Below are positions 21,850-34,539 of a DNA stretch of 64,000 nt, one piece after another. The position numbers and the translations under genes were made by a program. Source of the DNA: Impatiens glandulifera (lineage: Eukaryota > Streptophyta > Magnoliopsida > Ericales > Balsaminaceae); assembly GCF_907164915.1 (NCBI RefSeq), contig NC_061868.1, positions 18,781,819 to 18,845,818 of the forward strand, read 5' to 3'. How positions within the stretch are numbered: position 1 is the first letter of the stretch; each line of letters begins with the position of its first letter. Under the pieces are notes generated by a model. That model had not been told where the DNA came from. It made no database searches and saw only the letters and a list, made by a program, of their open reading frames with translations.

Positions 21850-24156
21850 GTTTGAACGTGGGGAGCAACAGATAGTTCCCTCTGAGCAGACGGAGGTTCT
21901 ACTCAAACATTTGAGAACGCTCCTTCTTAACATGAGGGATTGACTATTGCGCTTTATAAAGAGGGAGCGTATTCTTATCAAAGTGAAAAGCATTGAACCG
22001 ATTTCTGTTGCTCACTGACATGAAGAGCCACTTGCTCTTAAACCACCGAGAGTAGCTGCTCAACAGTAGAAATGGGATTCGCCTCACCTTGATTGAATGA
22101 CATCTCATCAATATAGGACATTTGCTTATCCTCGTCTCAACAGTTCAGCTCTGCTCGAGGTTCTTCGTTCCGAAGAGCATCAGAATGAGATGACTCAGTG
22201 CCGTGGACATATTAGAGAACCGCAGAATTGTAAGAGTCCATAAGTATTTGAAGACATTCAAGAACTTTCTCATCTGTTTGAGCAGTTCTGTCTGAAGGAA
22301 TAAAATTTCATTTCCTTTGGTAAACGATGGGAAAGAAAACACGCCCTCTAGCATTTGCTGCAACGAGCTCTCTTCTCTTGAGAGCCTCATTGACATCTTG
22401 GGTCTTGGCCCAGAAGATGACCGATTTCTCCATTATCATCAGTTCCTTCCATTTTTTCGCCACATTAGAACCTATAATAACATCAATGAACTTCTTGTGG
22501 AGCCTTGTGCATAGCCATTTATCAAACAACTCAATTTTCATAGACGTCGTAGACTCAAGGTCATCTAAGATGAGGTCGAGTGTCTGATTAACTTTAGACG
22601 GGAGTTTTGGAATATAGTATACTACGTCTTTTCCCTTCCCTATAACTTCGGCAAGCTTGGGATTAGGAACATGCTCTCTAAATGCGAGGCCCGGAGCCCC
22701 TCGAGTTTCTCTAAGCATAGAGAATGGAAAAACATTCCTAGAAAACGCAATTGCTGGAAAAGCTGCAGTAAGGCCTGCATTCGTCTAAAGGGGTGCTGAT
22801 TTGTTGGTCTGTCCAGTAGCCGAACCAACTATTTCTTCAATATTAGCAGCAACAGACGCAGGCACAACCTCTTGCTCTGCTACAAGAATAAAAACTTCAT
22901 CTTGAACAACAGCCACGACAAGGGTGATAACAATTTCTTCCCCCTTTCTCTTCTCAAAAATTCACCAACTATCTCAGCAGTTGGTTCAACAACTTTTTCC
23001 ACAACGGTAACTACAACGGGCTCTACGGGAAGAGTAGGATACAAAATTACCTTATCATACGCTTAACAACAGGAGAGGCATCTATCTAATCAGTAGGTAG
23101 AGCATCCGTCTGACCAACAGGAATGACCTCAGTCTGACCAACAGCTAGTGCAGTTGCCTCACTAAGTGCCTTAAGTTGACTAGACAAATTTTCGACTAAA
23201 GGAGACGACAAGGCTAAGAACAAAGGAACATCAGCAACAGGTGTTTCCTCCGTTCTAGCCCTTTTTGTAATGGAGTCGACTTTGGCAGTATCTTCAATTG
23301 ACGCCCATTTCGACTAGAGGAGCTTGCGGTAAATTCCATCGTTGACATCTTCATTCTCTTCATAGGGGTCTTACGATAGGGGGTCGTAGGATGCTTGGAC
23401 CGAGTGGGCAACTAACTACTCGTCTGTTGAGCCGAAGAGGCAAATTCTATTTCTTTAACAATCTTCATTCGAGCAATATGGTTCCCAACCGTGGAACTAG
23501 TCATTATCATGTTTACGTTAATGGTGGCGCATTTGCCTATAGGCACCTTCAGATGCTCCAGAATCCAACTGAGTTGGACTGAAAAGCCCACACTCTACTT
23601 GCTAAGTGGAGAGACCATATGGAAAAGAATAAAGAAAAGGACAAATGCCTAGTTAACAGCCATCCTTTTGTTATAGCCACCATCATCTCGAATCTATATT
23701 GGGTGTAGGCGTCGAATGGCCCTACTTCTTTCCCTTGAATAGATTTAACACAAATGTCGTTAAGAAGACAATACTCAAATTTAAGGTATTTATTCTTCTC
23801 GTTAATGTTCACATGACCTTTGATGTCGGAAAGGAAGGTACGCATCTCCGAGATAACCTCGGTCGAAATCTCTTTAGCAAATGTGTGGCCTTCCGTTGGA
23901 CGCCCGAGGAACTCGGCAAAGAAGGCTTCGGATATAGAATTTTTAGTACCTTTCATAGTTACTGAAATGGAATCTCCTTCTATCTTTACACCTCCTGGTA
24001 GTAGTAAAGAATAAAAGGTCCGTCAAGAAATTTCCTAAGGCCAGAAGCCTCCAGGGATCTGAACATTTCCACGATCGTCGGCAACCCTAATGCGTACACA
24101 GAATCGAAGTCCACTTGCATGGTGTTTTGAGAGAAGGCAATAGTTTTCTTAGACAT
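21850..24156 (-). pseudogene. Env-like / plant transposon-associated ORF downstream of Sirevirus-like pol
   Basis: The ATG at 24156 opens SKKTIAFSQN..MQVDFDSVYALGLPTIVEMFRSL. After a one-base shift near 24000 the frame continues SISVTMKGTKNSISEAFFAE, FEYCLLNDICVKS and DAYTQYRFEMMVAITKGW. Further shifts and stops follow, with recognisable pieces at 23411-23214, 22828-22640, 22718-22308 (VVYYIPKLPSKVNQTLDLIL) and 22396-22145. It lies just 3' of copia pol on the same strand, where Sireviruses carry an env-like ORF, and resembles multicopy hypothetical proteins I recall from Lamiales genomes. The function is unknown; it is broken in this copy. Confidence 0.6.
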
Positions 24157-24269
24157 ATTAGAGTTTAGAAAGTAGACGAAGAAGACGATTAAGTTTCTAG
24201 AGAAAAGACAGAGTAAAATAAGATTTGGAGTTTTAGAAAATCTCAAATATAGCGTAAAAATATTTTAAA

Positions 24270-25500
24270 TGTGCAAGGCACCCTTAAATAGTTTTGAATT
24301 GACACGTGTCCCAAAGGACATCATTAAAATAAACCTTCATTTTAAGATTAAAGGGCGTCATTAAAAGTCATCATTAACAGGCATTGTTAAAAGACGTCAT
24401 TAAATAGAAATATAAGACATTATTAATGATCAAATAAATATTCCCTCCAATTAATTTGAAATGTGACCGTTTACTGTCTAAGAGAGAAGGTAAAAAGACA
24501 TTGCATTAAAATTAGGACAGCTGTCCCACTCGTCTTAAGATGAGGCATTTGAAGAGTGCACGTAGACAAGTGTCTATCTGTTATGTTAGTATACCTTGCA
24601 TTTACTCTCGGTAAGACGTTTATTTGGAAGGCGTTTGTTCACACACGGCAACGGACGTGTCAACAAGCATCTGCCTTATATTTAGACGTCTAACCACACT
24701 TAAATGGCAAGTTGTTTAATCATAGCTCGTCTAATATACATTCTCTTTAGACGACTAATCTGATCAGTCCAATTTGAGACATCTGTCTTAATACGTCTGT
24801 CTAGTCAAGTCAACAAATTTCCCCCTTAATTTATGCATATTTAATTAAATTAATTTAGGTCTAAAATTCCCAAACATTTCTAAATAAAGGAAAGGGAGTT
24901 TTCCTGTACGCAATGCACCCTTTAAATAATTTTGAAACGATACTGGTTTCAAAAATCATCATTTGTAAAACCGTCATTTAAAGGATAAGCCATCATTGAT
25001 TAAAAATTATCATGTACGAAGTAAAAGACATCATTAGAAATAACAAGAGTTTGATAAGCAATATAGAGTATTGGTCACATCTTAATACATGAAAGCCACG
25101 TTTCTTCATGTTATTTGTTAATAATGTGACCGTTCACTTTTTAAAGGTAGGAGTGAAATGACAAAGTTTTAATAAGATTGATACAATTGTCCCTCATTTG
25201 TCTTAAGAAGAGACGTCTAGTGAGCATTAAACCAGCCGACTAACTGTACTGCTTACATGCCTTCTATTTCAACGTAGATAGACGTCTATTTGGGAGAGTG
25301 TCTACTCACGTGGGGCAAGACGTCTAACCTAAAAGTGTCTGCTCGTGCAAGGCATCTAACCAAAGAGTGTCTGCTCGCGTGGAGCAAAACGTCTATTTGG
25401 AAAGCGTCTACTCGCGCACAACCTTAACGGTATTAACAGACGTCTACCCAACATCCTGACATTTGACCAAGTTGAAATTTCGGACACCTTAAGCTAAGAT
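24270..25500 (-). repeat. Spacer between pol and env-like ORF: two tandem diverged promoter-like units
   Basis: 24270-24700 and 24908-25330 are tandem diverged copies sharing gcaccctttaaatarttttga, aatgtgaccgttyact, gtcttaagawgagrc and agacgtctatttgg-like blocks. On the minus strand the first unit gives TATTTAAG (24290-24284) followed by a C/T-rich leader about 130 bp long up to the ATG at 24156. The second unit repeats TATTTAAA at 24928-24921. It may be an internal promoter for the env-like ORF. Confidence 0.55.
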
Positions 25501-25689
25501 CGATTAGTGTGCAGTGCCATCAGATGATCGCTCTTTTAGCACTATTTGGAACATTCGTTTCAACATGTCTGGCTTATCTACTGTATTTCAAGTTCTCCTA
25601 AATTTATGCATAGAATATTTTTATACAATGAATGATAAATTTAGTTTAAACAAGAAGTCCTAGAATTTTTATGAAATAGGAAAACTTAG

Positions 25690-28138
25690 TCTCTAGAAGT
25701 GGCTTTGTGAATATGTCTGCCACTTGAAGGTCTGTTGGCACGTATTCAAGTTAGACATGCTTTTGTGCCACGTGATCATGGATGAAGTGATGGTGAATGT
25801 CGATATGTCTGGTTTGAGTGTGTAACACTGGTTGGATTTGATCGCTATCGTACTAGTGTTATCACAGGAAATAGGAGACTCGTCTATCTGGATGTTGTAG
25901 TCTATCAATTGTTGTTGAATCCAAAGCAATTGAGCACATCAACTACCTGCGGCAAGGTATTCCGCTTCTACTGTAGACGTGGCGATGGACGTATGCTTCT
26001 TGCTAAACCAAGAAATTAGACGGTTACCTAGGAACTGAAAGGTTTTACTAGTGCTCTTCCGATCAATTTTGCACCCTACATAGTCTAAATCAAAGTAACT
26101 TATTAAGTAGAGACTGGAGTCCTTCGGATACCATAGTCCAACGCATTGAGTCCCCTTTAAATATTTTAAAATACGCTTGGAAGCTATATAGTGGGACAAT
26201 TTAGGGTTAGCCTAAAATCTCCCGCAGACGCCGACGACGAATAGGATGTACGATCGGCTGGCTGTTAAGTAGAGTAGCGAGCCTATGTTCCATTTGTATG
26301 CCGTGATGTCGACACTCTGACCATCTTCATCCTTGTCTAGCTTGCTAGATGATTTCATGGGGGTGGATGCGGCTGAGCATCTTTCCATGCCGAATTTCTT
26401 TTGCAATTCCTTCGTGTACTTAGCTTAGTTGATGAAGATTCCATCTTTAAGTTGACGCACTTGAAGCCCTAGGAAGCACTTTAGCTCACCCATCATGCTC
26501 ATCTTAAACTTGTCCTACATGAGCTTAAAGAACTTTTCATAGAGTTTGGGGTTAGTTGATCCAAAAATAATGTCATCAACATATATCTGAACAAGTAAAA
26601 TATGCGAATCCTTAACAAATCTAAATAGAGTTTTATCCACTATGCCTATTTTGAAATCGCGTTCAATTAAAAACTTTGTTAAGGTGTCATACCAAGCTCT
26701 ATGAGCTTGCTTGAGACCATAAAGTGATTTGTCTAACTTAAACACATGATTAGGCAATGAATGGTCTTTAAAACCTGGAGGTTGTTCTACATACACATCT
26801 TCATTAAGAATTCCATTTAGAAAGGGACTTTTGACGTCCATTTGATAAACTTTGAAATTCTTGAAATCAACGTAGGCTAGGAATATCCTTATAGCTTCAA
26901 GCCTTGCTACAGGGGCGAAAGACTCCTCAAAGTCAAGTCCCTCCTCCAGTCTATATCCTTGAGCTACTAGTCTGACATTTTTCCTTACAACTAAGCCATC
27001 TTCGCTTAATTTGTTACGAAATACCCATCTAGTTCCAATGACCGATTGATTTTCATGTCTTGGAATTAGATGCCATACTCTGCTCCTTTCAAACTAATTT
27101 AGTTCTTCTTGCATTGCATTTATCTAATCGAGATCGAGAAGTGCTTCATCTATTTTCTTAGGTTCTAATTGTGAAATAAATGATGAATTAGCCATCTCAT
27201 CCATTAGTTGATGTGTTGTTCTAATAGGAGCTCACAGGTTACCAATAATGGATTCAAGCGGGTGATTCCTTTTCCAACTAAAGTTAGGTCCAAGAATGTC
27301 AGATGTCTGATCAACTGGCCACGCAACATCCAGACTGTCTGCAACCTGCCGACTTATAGTCTGGACATTTGGTTGAGCATCAATTGGATCAGCTGGCTGA
27401 TCAAACGACCTGTTTCTTACAACTTGAGCTTCATCGTCACTATTGGATTGATGGTTAATATTTTCTAATCTTTTACAACTTCGATGGCTTCATTAGAATT
27501 TCTTTCCATTGATTTGTCAAATACTATGTGTATGGATTCTTCAACAATTAGAGTTCGTTTATTAAATACTCTATATTATTTACTGATTGTTGAATATCCT
27601 AGCATTACACTAGTGTTTACTTTGGCATCAAAAGCAATCAAATAATTCTTGCCATTATTATGAATAAAACAGTTACACCCAAAGTTCCTATAATATGCAA
27701 CTTTCGGGGGTTTTCAATAAAATATTTCATATGATGTTTTATTCAGGCGTTTATTGATCATTGATCTATTTTTAGTGTAGCACACTATGTTTATGACTTC
27801 TGCCCATAGTCTTTGAGAAACACCAGAATCAATAAGCATTTATCTCATTGTTTCCTTCAGTGTTCTATTTCTATTTTTAGCAATACCATTTTGATTTGGA
27901 GTTCTGGCACTAGACAACTTGTGTCTTATACCAGACTCCTCAAGGAATAGTGACAGACATCTGTTGGTAAACTCAGTATCTCTGTCACTTCTTATTTTAA
28001 TTATTGTTAAAGCCTTTTTCATTTTGTAGTCTTCTAAGGGTATTGATCAGTTGTCGGTCGTCTGATCCTTAGAAGCTTGAAAAACAACCCAAACAAATCT
28101 AGAATAGTCATTAATTATGATAAGAGTATATTTCATCC
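25690..28138 (-). pseudogene. Sirevirus-like Ty1/copia pol (integrase, RT, RNase H), decayed
   Basis: On the minus strand: integrase core from 28138 (KYTLIIINDYSRFVWVVF), IRSDRDTEF (28000) and RTPNQNGIAKNRNRTLKE (27890). The RT follows at 27060-26515, with [38 protein letters not shown] and the catalytic YVDD in [13 protein letters not shown]. After that come GSLLYLTASRSYILF (26270) and RNase H (DRKSTSKTFQFLGN, ATSTVEAEYLAAGS) down to DIFTKPL. The YVEQPPGF and DDIIFGSTN wording is typical of Sireviruses. At least seven in-frame stops occur. The N-terminal part (gag, protease) is missing because the LTR at 28139 interrupts it. Confidence 0.85.
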
Positions 28139-29794
28139 TATTGTGTCAAATTATTTTGACTAAGTGTCAAAGTAGTTTGACTATTGGAATTTTGATGATG
28201 AATGTATATAAAACTCAATCTATGCGTCTAATTGTTTTTGGTGCAGGTGTATCGAAAACAGGTTATATTAGACTCAGTCTTAATGAGGTTCATTAGACTA
28301 ATTTGATATTAGATGCATTGTGTTAGACGTGTAGTCTAACTAGCGGAGTTAGATGTACAATCTAACTAGCAGAGTTAAACGTGCAATCTAATTAGCGGAG
28401 TTAGACGTGCAGTCTAACTAGGGAAGTTAGACGTGCAGTCTAACTAGCGGAGTTGGACGTGCAATCTAACTAGCGGAGTTTGACGTGCAATCTAACTAGC
28501 GGAGTTTGACGTGTAGTCTAACTACAGGAGTTAGACGTGCAGTCTAACTAGAGGAGTTAGACGTGCAGTCTAACTAGCGGAGTTAGACGTGCAGTCTAAC
28601 TAACGGAGTTAGACGTGCAGTCTAACTAGCGGAGTTAGACGTGTAGTCTAACTAACGGAGTTAGACGTGCAGTCTAACTAGCGGAGTTAGACGTGCTGTC
28701 TAACTAGCAGAATTAGACGTGCAGTCTAACTAGCGGAGTTAGACGTGCAATCTAACTTCTTCAGATTAGTCTAAAGGATGTATAGTTACACGTGTAAACT
28801 AACAAATGAAAGTTAGACGTGCAGTCTAACTCCTTCAGATTAGTCTGAAGTGAATTGTAATTAGACGTGAGGTCTAATCCCATTAGACCAGGTGGTCTAA
28901 TAGATGCTGCTATTAGACGGGGGAGTCTAATTTCATTAGACAAGGTCGTCTACGTGAAATACGTCTAATGATAGGCTTAAGCAGTTGCTTGAAGCTAACA
29001 CCCATCTACCCACGATCAACTAGTTGCACACTACTCCTACTTCACTTTCCTGTGAAGATCAGTACGACAGCTAGTTGAAACCAATTGATTAATGCCACGC
29101 AAGAAAATATTCTTCCCATTACTTGTTTTTATAGGAATATCCTTGAAGAATATTTGCACACTATCAGATTGGTACGGCCACGATCTTAGTGTTCAGAGTC
29201 TGCTGTGTACTATGGAGGCGTTCCAATGGAAGCTCGCCATGTGTCATTATGAAGATTCGACCGTTGGTACCTGCTCTTATTTAAATATCCTCAAGGACAA
29301 CGGAAGAATCATCGATCTATCGATACTCAGATTATTCTATCTTAACTGTCTGAACTGCTTTCTTGCTTTTACTGAGTGTTCAATCAAGAAAGAGTTAGAA
29401 TCAAAGCATTGTATTAGCTTAGTGATATTCTTCATTTTTGTAAGTTGAACATAGACTGTTCTGTTCAAGAAAGAGCTAGTCGTGCGATTGTATTTGATTC
29501 ATTGATGTTTAGTGAATCCTTCCGGTGGTTGGAAGAAGGGGTGACGTAGGAGAGTTAACTCCGAACATCCATAAACAAACTACTATGTTGTTTCTTTCTG
29601 TCATCTTTTTATTCTTGGTTCTTAGCTTCAAATCAAAGTAAACATTTCCGCATTTGAATCGTTCAAGAGTTTGCAAGGGTTTGTGAAGAATAGAAAGTAA
29701 TCTAAATCCTTAATAGGATTTCTATCAACTCGTTTTTCCTAAGTCGTTATCAATCGCTGGACCCCCGTCTCTATTGATTATTCTGATCCTATCA
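28139..29794 (+). repeat. Long LTR A (about 1656 bp), plus orientation
   Basis: It begins TATTGTGTCAAATTATTTTG (TG changed to TA; sister copies start TGTTGGGTC) and ends ATCCTATCA two bases before a perfect PBS. It contains a 17-unit palindromic array (28322-28763), then a promoter-like half, and aagaaggggtgacgtaggag near 29535. It interrupts the integrase to its left, so it inserted into the Sirevirus-like element. Confidence 0.83.
28322..28763 (+). repeat. 26-bp palindromic minisatellite in LTR A (17 units)
   Basis: The unit is about GTTAGACGTGCAGTCTAAC plus TAGCGGA. Each unit is a hairpin: GTTAGAC and GTCTAAC are a perfect 7-bp inverted repeat around GTGCA. I count 17 units. It is followed by ttcagattagtctgaa-type palindromes at about 28760 and 28830. 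The same unit, inverted, fills the LTRs at 30468-31562 and 31563-33326. Confidence 0.92.
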
Positions 29795-29796
29795 AT

Positions 29797-29808
29797 TGGT
29801 ATCAGAGC
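29797..29808 (+). promoter_or_regulatory. Primer-binding site (initiator tRNA-Met type)
   Basis: TGGTATCAGAGC, an exact match to the usual plant copia PBS, two bases after the end of LTR A. It defines the LTR boundary and plus orientation. Confidence 0.92.
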
Positions 29809-29837
29809 TCTGTTTATGTTCTCAAGCTTTTCCAAGA

Positions 29838-30467
29838 ATGTCGACCATAACTAAAGATGCCAGTGTTACTACTATTCCCACTTTCTCTAGGGAAAACTAT
29901 ATTGTATGGAAGAAGAGAGTCCGTGCTCATCTTTCTTCTCTCCATGACGACATGTGGAGTGTCATCACAGATGGTCCTATCAAGATCGATAAGGAAAAAT
30001 CCGAATGGACTAGTGAAGACAAGAGGAAGAACAACCTCAACAACATGGCTCTTGATGTTCTGTATAGATCTCTCGATGATAGCATGTTCAACTACATTAT
30101 CGAGTGTAATACTGCTAAAGAGGTCGGGGATAGACTCACCAAAATGTGTGAGGGCAACGAGAAAACCAAGGAAAACAAGATCATGGTTGTCACTCAACAA
30201 TTTGATAGTTTCAAGATATGTGCTGGTGAAACAATGAACGAGTTCGATACTAGATCCAGCTAGATTATCTCCTCCTTATCTATCCTTGGCAAGACCTATA
30301 GCAATAGGGAGATTTCTATTAAGGTCATGCGTGCTCTTCCGAGGGAATGGGACATAAAGACGATGGCTTTGAGGGTATCCAAAGATCTCTCTCTTCGACC
30401 TGTTTGCTGAACTCAAGCCCTACGAGTTCGAGTTGAACTGTAGGATTGAAGATGCACGCATGATTGG
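29838..30467 (+). pseudogene. Copia gag (UBN2-type), truncated
   Basis: The ATG at 29838 opens STITKDASVTTIPTFSREN, then YIVWKKRVRAHLSSL and LDVLYRSLDDSMFNYI to a stop at 30261-30263. The reading resumes in the same frame (SSLSILGKTYS, VMRALPREW) and then shifts. It ends near KPYEFELNCRIEDA at about 30465, where an inverted LTR fragment begins. This is the capsid-precursor gene of the LTR A element; its zinc knuckle and all of pol are missing. Confidence 0.85.
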
Positions 30468-31562
30468 TCGAATCTTCATAATGACACGTGGCGAGCTTCC
30501 ATTGGAACACCTCCAAAGTACACAGCAGACTCTGAATACAAGGATCGTGGTTGTACACAACAAGTAGTGCGCCGAATATTCTTCAAAGATGTACCTCCAA
30601 AACAAGTAATGTGAAGGATATTCGCTTACGTGGCATTGGTTGATTGGTTGCAGCTGACTGTCATATTGATTTTAACTAGTAAGTGGAGAAGGAGTAGCGT
30701 ACAGCTAGAGCACGTGAGTAGGCGGGTGTTAGCTTCAAGCAACTGCTTAAGCATGGCATTAGACGTATTTCAATTAGACGACCTCGTTTAATGAAATCAG
30801 ACATCCCCGTCTAATAACATGATCCATTAGACCACCTAGTCTAATAGGATTACACTTCATGTCTAATTACAATCACTTCAGACTAATCTAAAGGAGTTAG
30901 ACTGCACGTCTAACTTTCACCAGTTAGACCGCACGTCTAACTTTCACCTTCCATTAGACTCCACATCTAATTACGGTTCCACTTCAGACTAGTCTGAAGG
31001 AGTTAGACTGCACGTCTAACTTTCTCTTTCCATTAGACTGCACGTCTAACTTCATGAGTTAGACTGCACGTCTAATTACGAATCCCTTCAGACTAACCTG
31101 AAGGAGTTAGAATGCACGTCTAACTTTCTCTTTCCATTAGACTGCATGTCTAACTCCACGAGTTAGACTGCACTTCTAATTACGAATCCCTTCAGACTAA
31201 TCTGAAGGAGTTAGACTGCACGTCTAACTTTCTCTTTCCATTAGACTGTACGTCTAACTCCACGAGTTAGACTGCACGTCTAATTACGAATCCCTTCAGA
31301 CTAATCTGAAGGAGTTAGACTGCACATCTAACTTTCTCTTTCCATTAGACTCCACGTCTAATTCAACTGGTTAGACTGCACATCTAACTTCGTGCATCTA
31401 AAGCCAAATCGGTCTAATGAACCTCATTAGGACCAAGTCTAATGTAATCTGATTTCGATACACCTGCATCCAAAACAATTAGACGTATAGATTATTCATT
31501 CATCATCAAAATTTCAATAGTCAAACTATTTCAACACTTAGTCAAAATAATTTGACCCAACA
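30468..31562 (-). repeat. LTR B, partial, inverted
   Basis: The reverse complement starts TGTTGGGTCAAATTATTTTG at 31562 and follows LTR A to about its position 29255 (ggtcgaatcttcat) before being cut. Its palindromic array (about 30880-31400) differs: units of gttagactgcacgtctaac alternate with longer cttcagactaatctgaagg palindromes. Confidence 0.83.
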
Positions 31563-33326
31563 CAAGTGCGAAAATATTTGCTCAGGTTTGAAGCTAAGAA
31601 CCAATGAAGGAGAAGATGACAGAATATAAATGACACAAAGAGTTGTGTATGGATGTTCGAAGCAAAACTCTCCTATGTCACCCCTTCTTCCAACCATCGG
31701 AAGGATTCACTATACTTTTCTTAGAATCAAATATAGTTGCACGGCTAGCTCATTGTTGAACAGAATAGACTTTGTTATTGAACAATATCACTCAACTAGA
31801 CTATACTTTGATTTTATCTCTATCTTTATGTAAACACAGTAAAGCATGAAAGCAATTCATGAGATTGAAAGTTTAGTAGTTCGTTCGTGTATCAGCTTAT
31901 ATGTTCACGTGTGTTTCTCCGTAATCTATATCTTCGTCTGTTGTCCTTGAGGATCCTTAAATAGATAGCAGGTACCAACGAAGCATAGTGAGCCTCCATA
32001 GTACATAGGTACAATACATATTAGAGAGCCTCCATAGTACATAGGTACAGTAGACTCTAAGCACCATGATTGTGGCCATATGAATCTGGTAGTGTGCCGA
32101 ATATTCTTCTAGGATTTTCCTACAAGAAACAAGTAGTGGGAAGAATATTTTCTTACGTAGCATTAATTTATTGGATGTAACTGGCTGTCGTACTAATCTA
32201 CACGGAATAGTGGAGCAGGATTAGCATACATCTAGTTGATCGTGGGTAAACGAATGCTAGCTTCAAGCAACTACTGAAGTATGGCATTAGACGTGATTCA
32301 ATTAGACTGACAAGTCTAACTAAGTTAGACACCCCCGTCTAATAGCAGGTCTAATGGAGTTAGACAACATGTCTAACTACGAGTTCCTTCAGACTAATCT
32401 GAAGTAGTTAGACTGCACGTCTAACTTTCATCTGTTAGACTGCATGTCTAAATACGCCTGTTAGATTGCACGTCTAACTACGTATCCATTAGAATGCACG
32501 TCTAACTACGCCTGTTAGACTGCACGTCTAACTATGTTTGTTAGACTACACGTCTAACTACGTCTATTAGACTGCACGTCTAACTACGTATATGTTAGAC
32601 TGCACGTCTTACTACGCATGTTAGACTGCACGTCTAACTACGTATCTGTTACGCTGCACGTCTAACTATGTCTGTTAGACTGCATGTTTAACTACGTATC
32701 TGTACGTCTAACTACATATATGTTAGATCGCACGTCTAACTATGCCTATTAGACTACACGTCTAACTACGTATCTATTAGACTGCACGTCTAACTAAGTC
32801 TGTTAGACTACATGTCTAACTACGTATCTGTTAGACTGCACGTCTAATTACGCCTGTTAAACTGCACGTCTAACTATGTATCTGTTAGACTGCACGTCTA
32901 ACTACGTATCTGTTAGACTACACGTCTAACTACGCCTGTTAGACTGCACATCTAACTACGTATCCGTTAGACTACACGTCTAACTACGCTTGTTAGACTA
33001 CACGTCTAACTACATTTAGTAGACTGCACGTCTAACTATGTATCTGTTAGATTGCACGTCTCACTACGTCTGTTAGACTGCACGTCTAACTACGTATCCG
33101 TTAGACTACACGTCTAACTACATCTGTTAGACTGCACGTCTAACTCAATGCGTGTGATAGCTAGTAAGTCTAATGAACCTCACTTAGACGTAGTCTAATT
33201 TAGCATGTATTAATGCACATGCACTAAAACAATTAGACGACTTAGTTTAAGTTTTACACAAACTCATCAACAAAATTTCGATTGTCAAAGTGATTTGACT
33301 CTTAATCAAAATAATTTGACCCAATA
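31563..33326 (-). repeat. LTR C, inverted, about 1764 bp, missing its last part
   Basis: In reverse complement it starts TATTGGGTCAAATTATTTTG at 33326 and ends, cut, at ttttcgcacttg (31563), directly against the start of LTR B. It contains the promoter-like half with cacctcttcttccaacc-type sequence near 31680 and the longest palindromic array (32330-33150). Confidence 0.82.
32330..33150 (-). repeat. Expanded palindromic array in LTR C (about 30 units)
   Basis: Units of gttagactgcacgtctaac separated by short alternating spacers (tacgcct, tacgtatct). It is nearly twice the length of the array in LTR A. The 7-bp palindrome arms are conserved more strictly than the spacer between units. Confidence 0.9.
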
Positions 33327-34312
33327 TAAACTTCCGTTATAAGAAATCTGGCAAGGCACCCTTTATATCCTCAGACTGATTTATATCCATTTTAGTGCAA
33401 GTCTAATGAAGTCTTCTTGGGAATAGATTTCTGTTAGACTAATTCAAACTTATCAATTAGAAGACAAAATCTTGGGAGCAGAAGTAGTAGAGACAGATTG
33501 TCACATGCCAAGATTACAATAGGCTCTATCAAATGGATTTCTCTTATCAAGAATAGACAATATCAAAGAATATCTTCTCTGTTGTACCAATTCTAAAACT
33601 CAACCAATCAAACAAAGACTAGTGTCCTATGAAGCAAATTTGACCGTTACATGTCCATTGGAGAAAATATGACCGTTGTTGTGTACTTTGGATATATAAG
33701 AAGCAAAAAGAGACTTGAAGAACAGAAGCAGACCAAAAAAAAATATCAGAGCTCTCTTGTTAATCAAAAACTATCTCTCTATAAATATTTTCCTTAGCAT
33801 ATTTTCTATGAAAGAGTGTTTTTATACCGAAAATCAGTGTATCACTTTCTATATTGTGAGTTCTTTTGTAAGTTGATAGAGTGTCTATCAACAAGTGTTG
33901 TGTGTGCTAGGAGTTTGAAAGTAGGCAGCAACAAAGTCTTGGTTGTTCGACTGGGTTGTGTACAAGTCTGTTGTATTTAACCAAATCTTCTAATGAATAC
34001 TCTTCTCAAGGTTGAGAAGAGTATCCTTCTCGAGGTCGAGAAGAAGGGGTGACGTAGGAGATTTTGCTCCGAACATCCATAAAATCATTTGTGTCTTGTG
34101 TTTTTTTCTTTCTGTATCTTCCAAACCGATTATCCGTTGCTTAAAATCGAAACAAACATTTCAGCACTTGAACTCGGTTTAAGAGTTTGTGACTGTTTGC
34201 GTAGAATAGAAACCGATATTAATCTCTAATAGGGTTAGTATTAACCAGCGTATTATGTAAGCGTTCTTCCTAAAGAGACCCTCAGTCTCCTTCGGCGATC
34301 CCAATCCCAACA
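33327..34312 (+). repeat. LTR D, related family, without the palindromic array
   Basis: It shares with LTR A the block gaagaaggggtgacgtagga, ctccgaacatccataaa and a following aaacatttc-gcacttgaa stretch, in the same order, and ends cccaaca at 34312. No PBS or coding follows, so it is a solo or truncated LTR. The left boundary is approximate. Confidence 0.65.
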
Positions 34313-34539
34313 TATTGAATTAAACTTTAAGATGTTTTTTCTTTACTAATTATTTCTCTTTTAATTAGTTTTCTTTTTCTTTATTTAATTTAATCTAACA
34401 GTTTTATATACTTAATTTTAAAAGAAATTCTAATGTTACATTTTTAAAAATTTCGGAGTTCTTAAAGTTTTCTTAATTGACTATACTATCGCATTTCCCG
34501 TTATACAAAAAGTGGTAAAACTAGAGCTCCTCTTCAAGG

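Noticed and set aside
29092..29448. 118-codon plus-strand frame inside LTR A
   Set aside because: It is LTR sequence shared with B and C, with no domain. The frame is not open in the sister LTRs.
28322..33150. CRISPR-like array of regularly spaced palindromic repeats
   Set aside because: Units are contiguous with spacers of 7-9 nearly identical bases, they lie in retrotransposon LTRs of a plant, and no cas genes exist. They are minisatellites.
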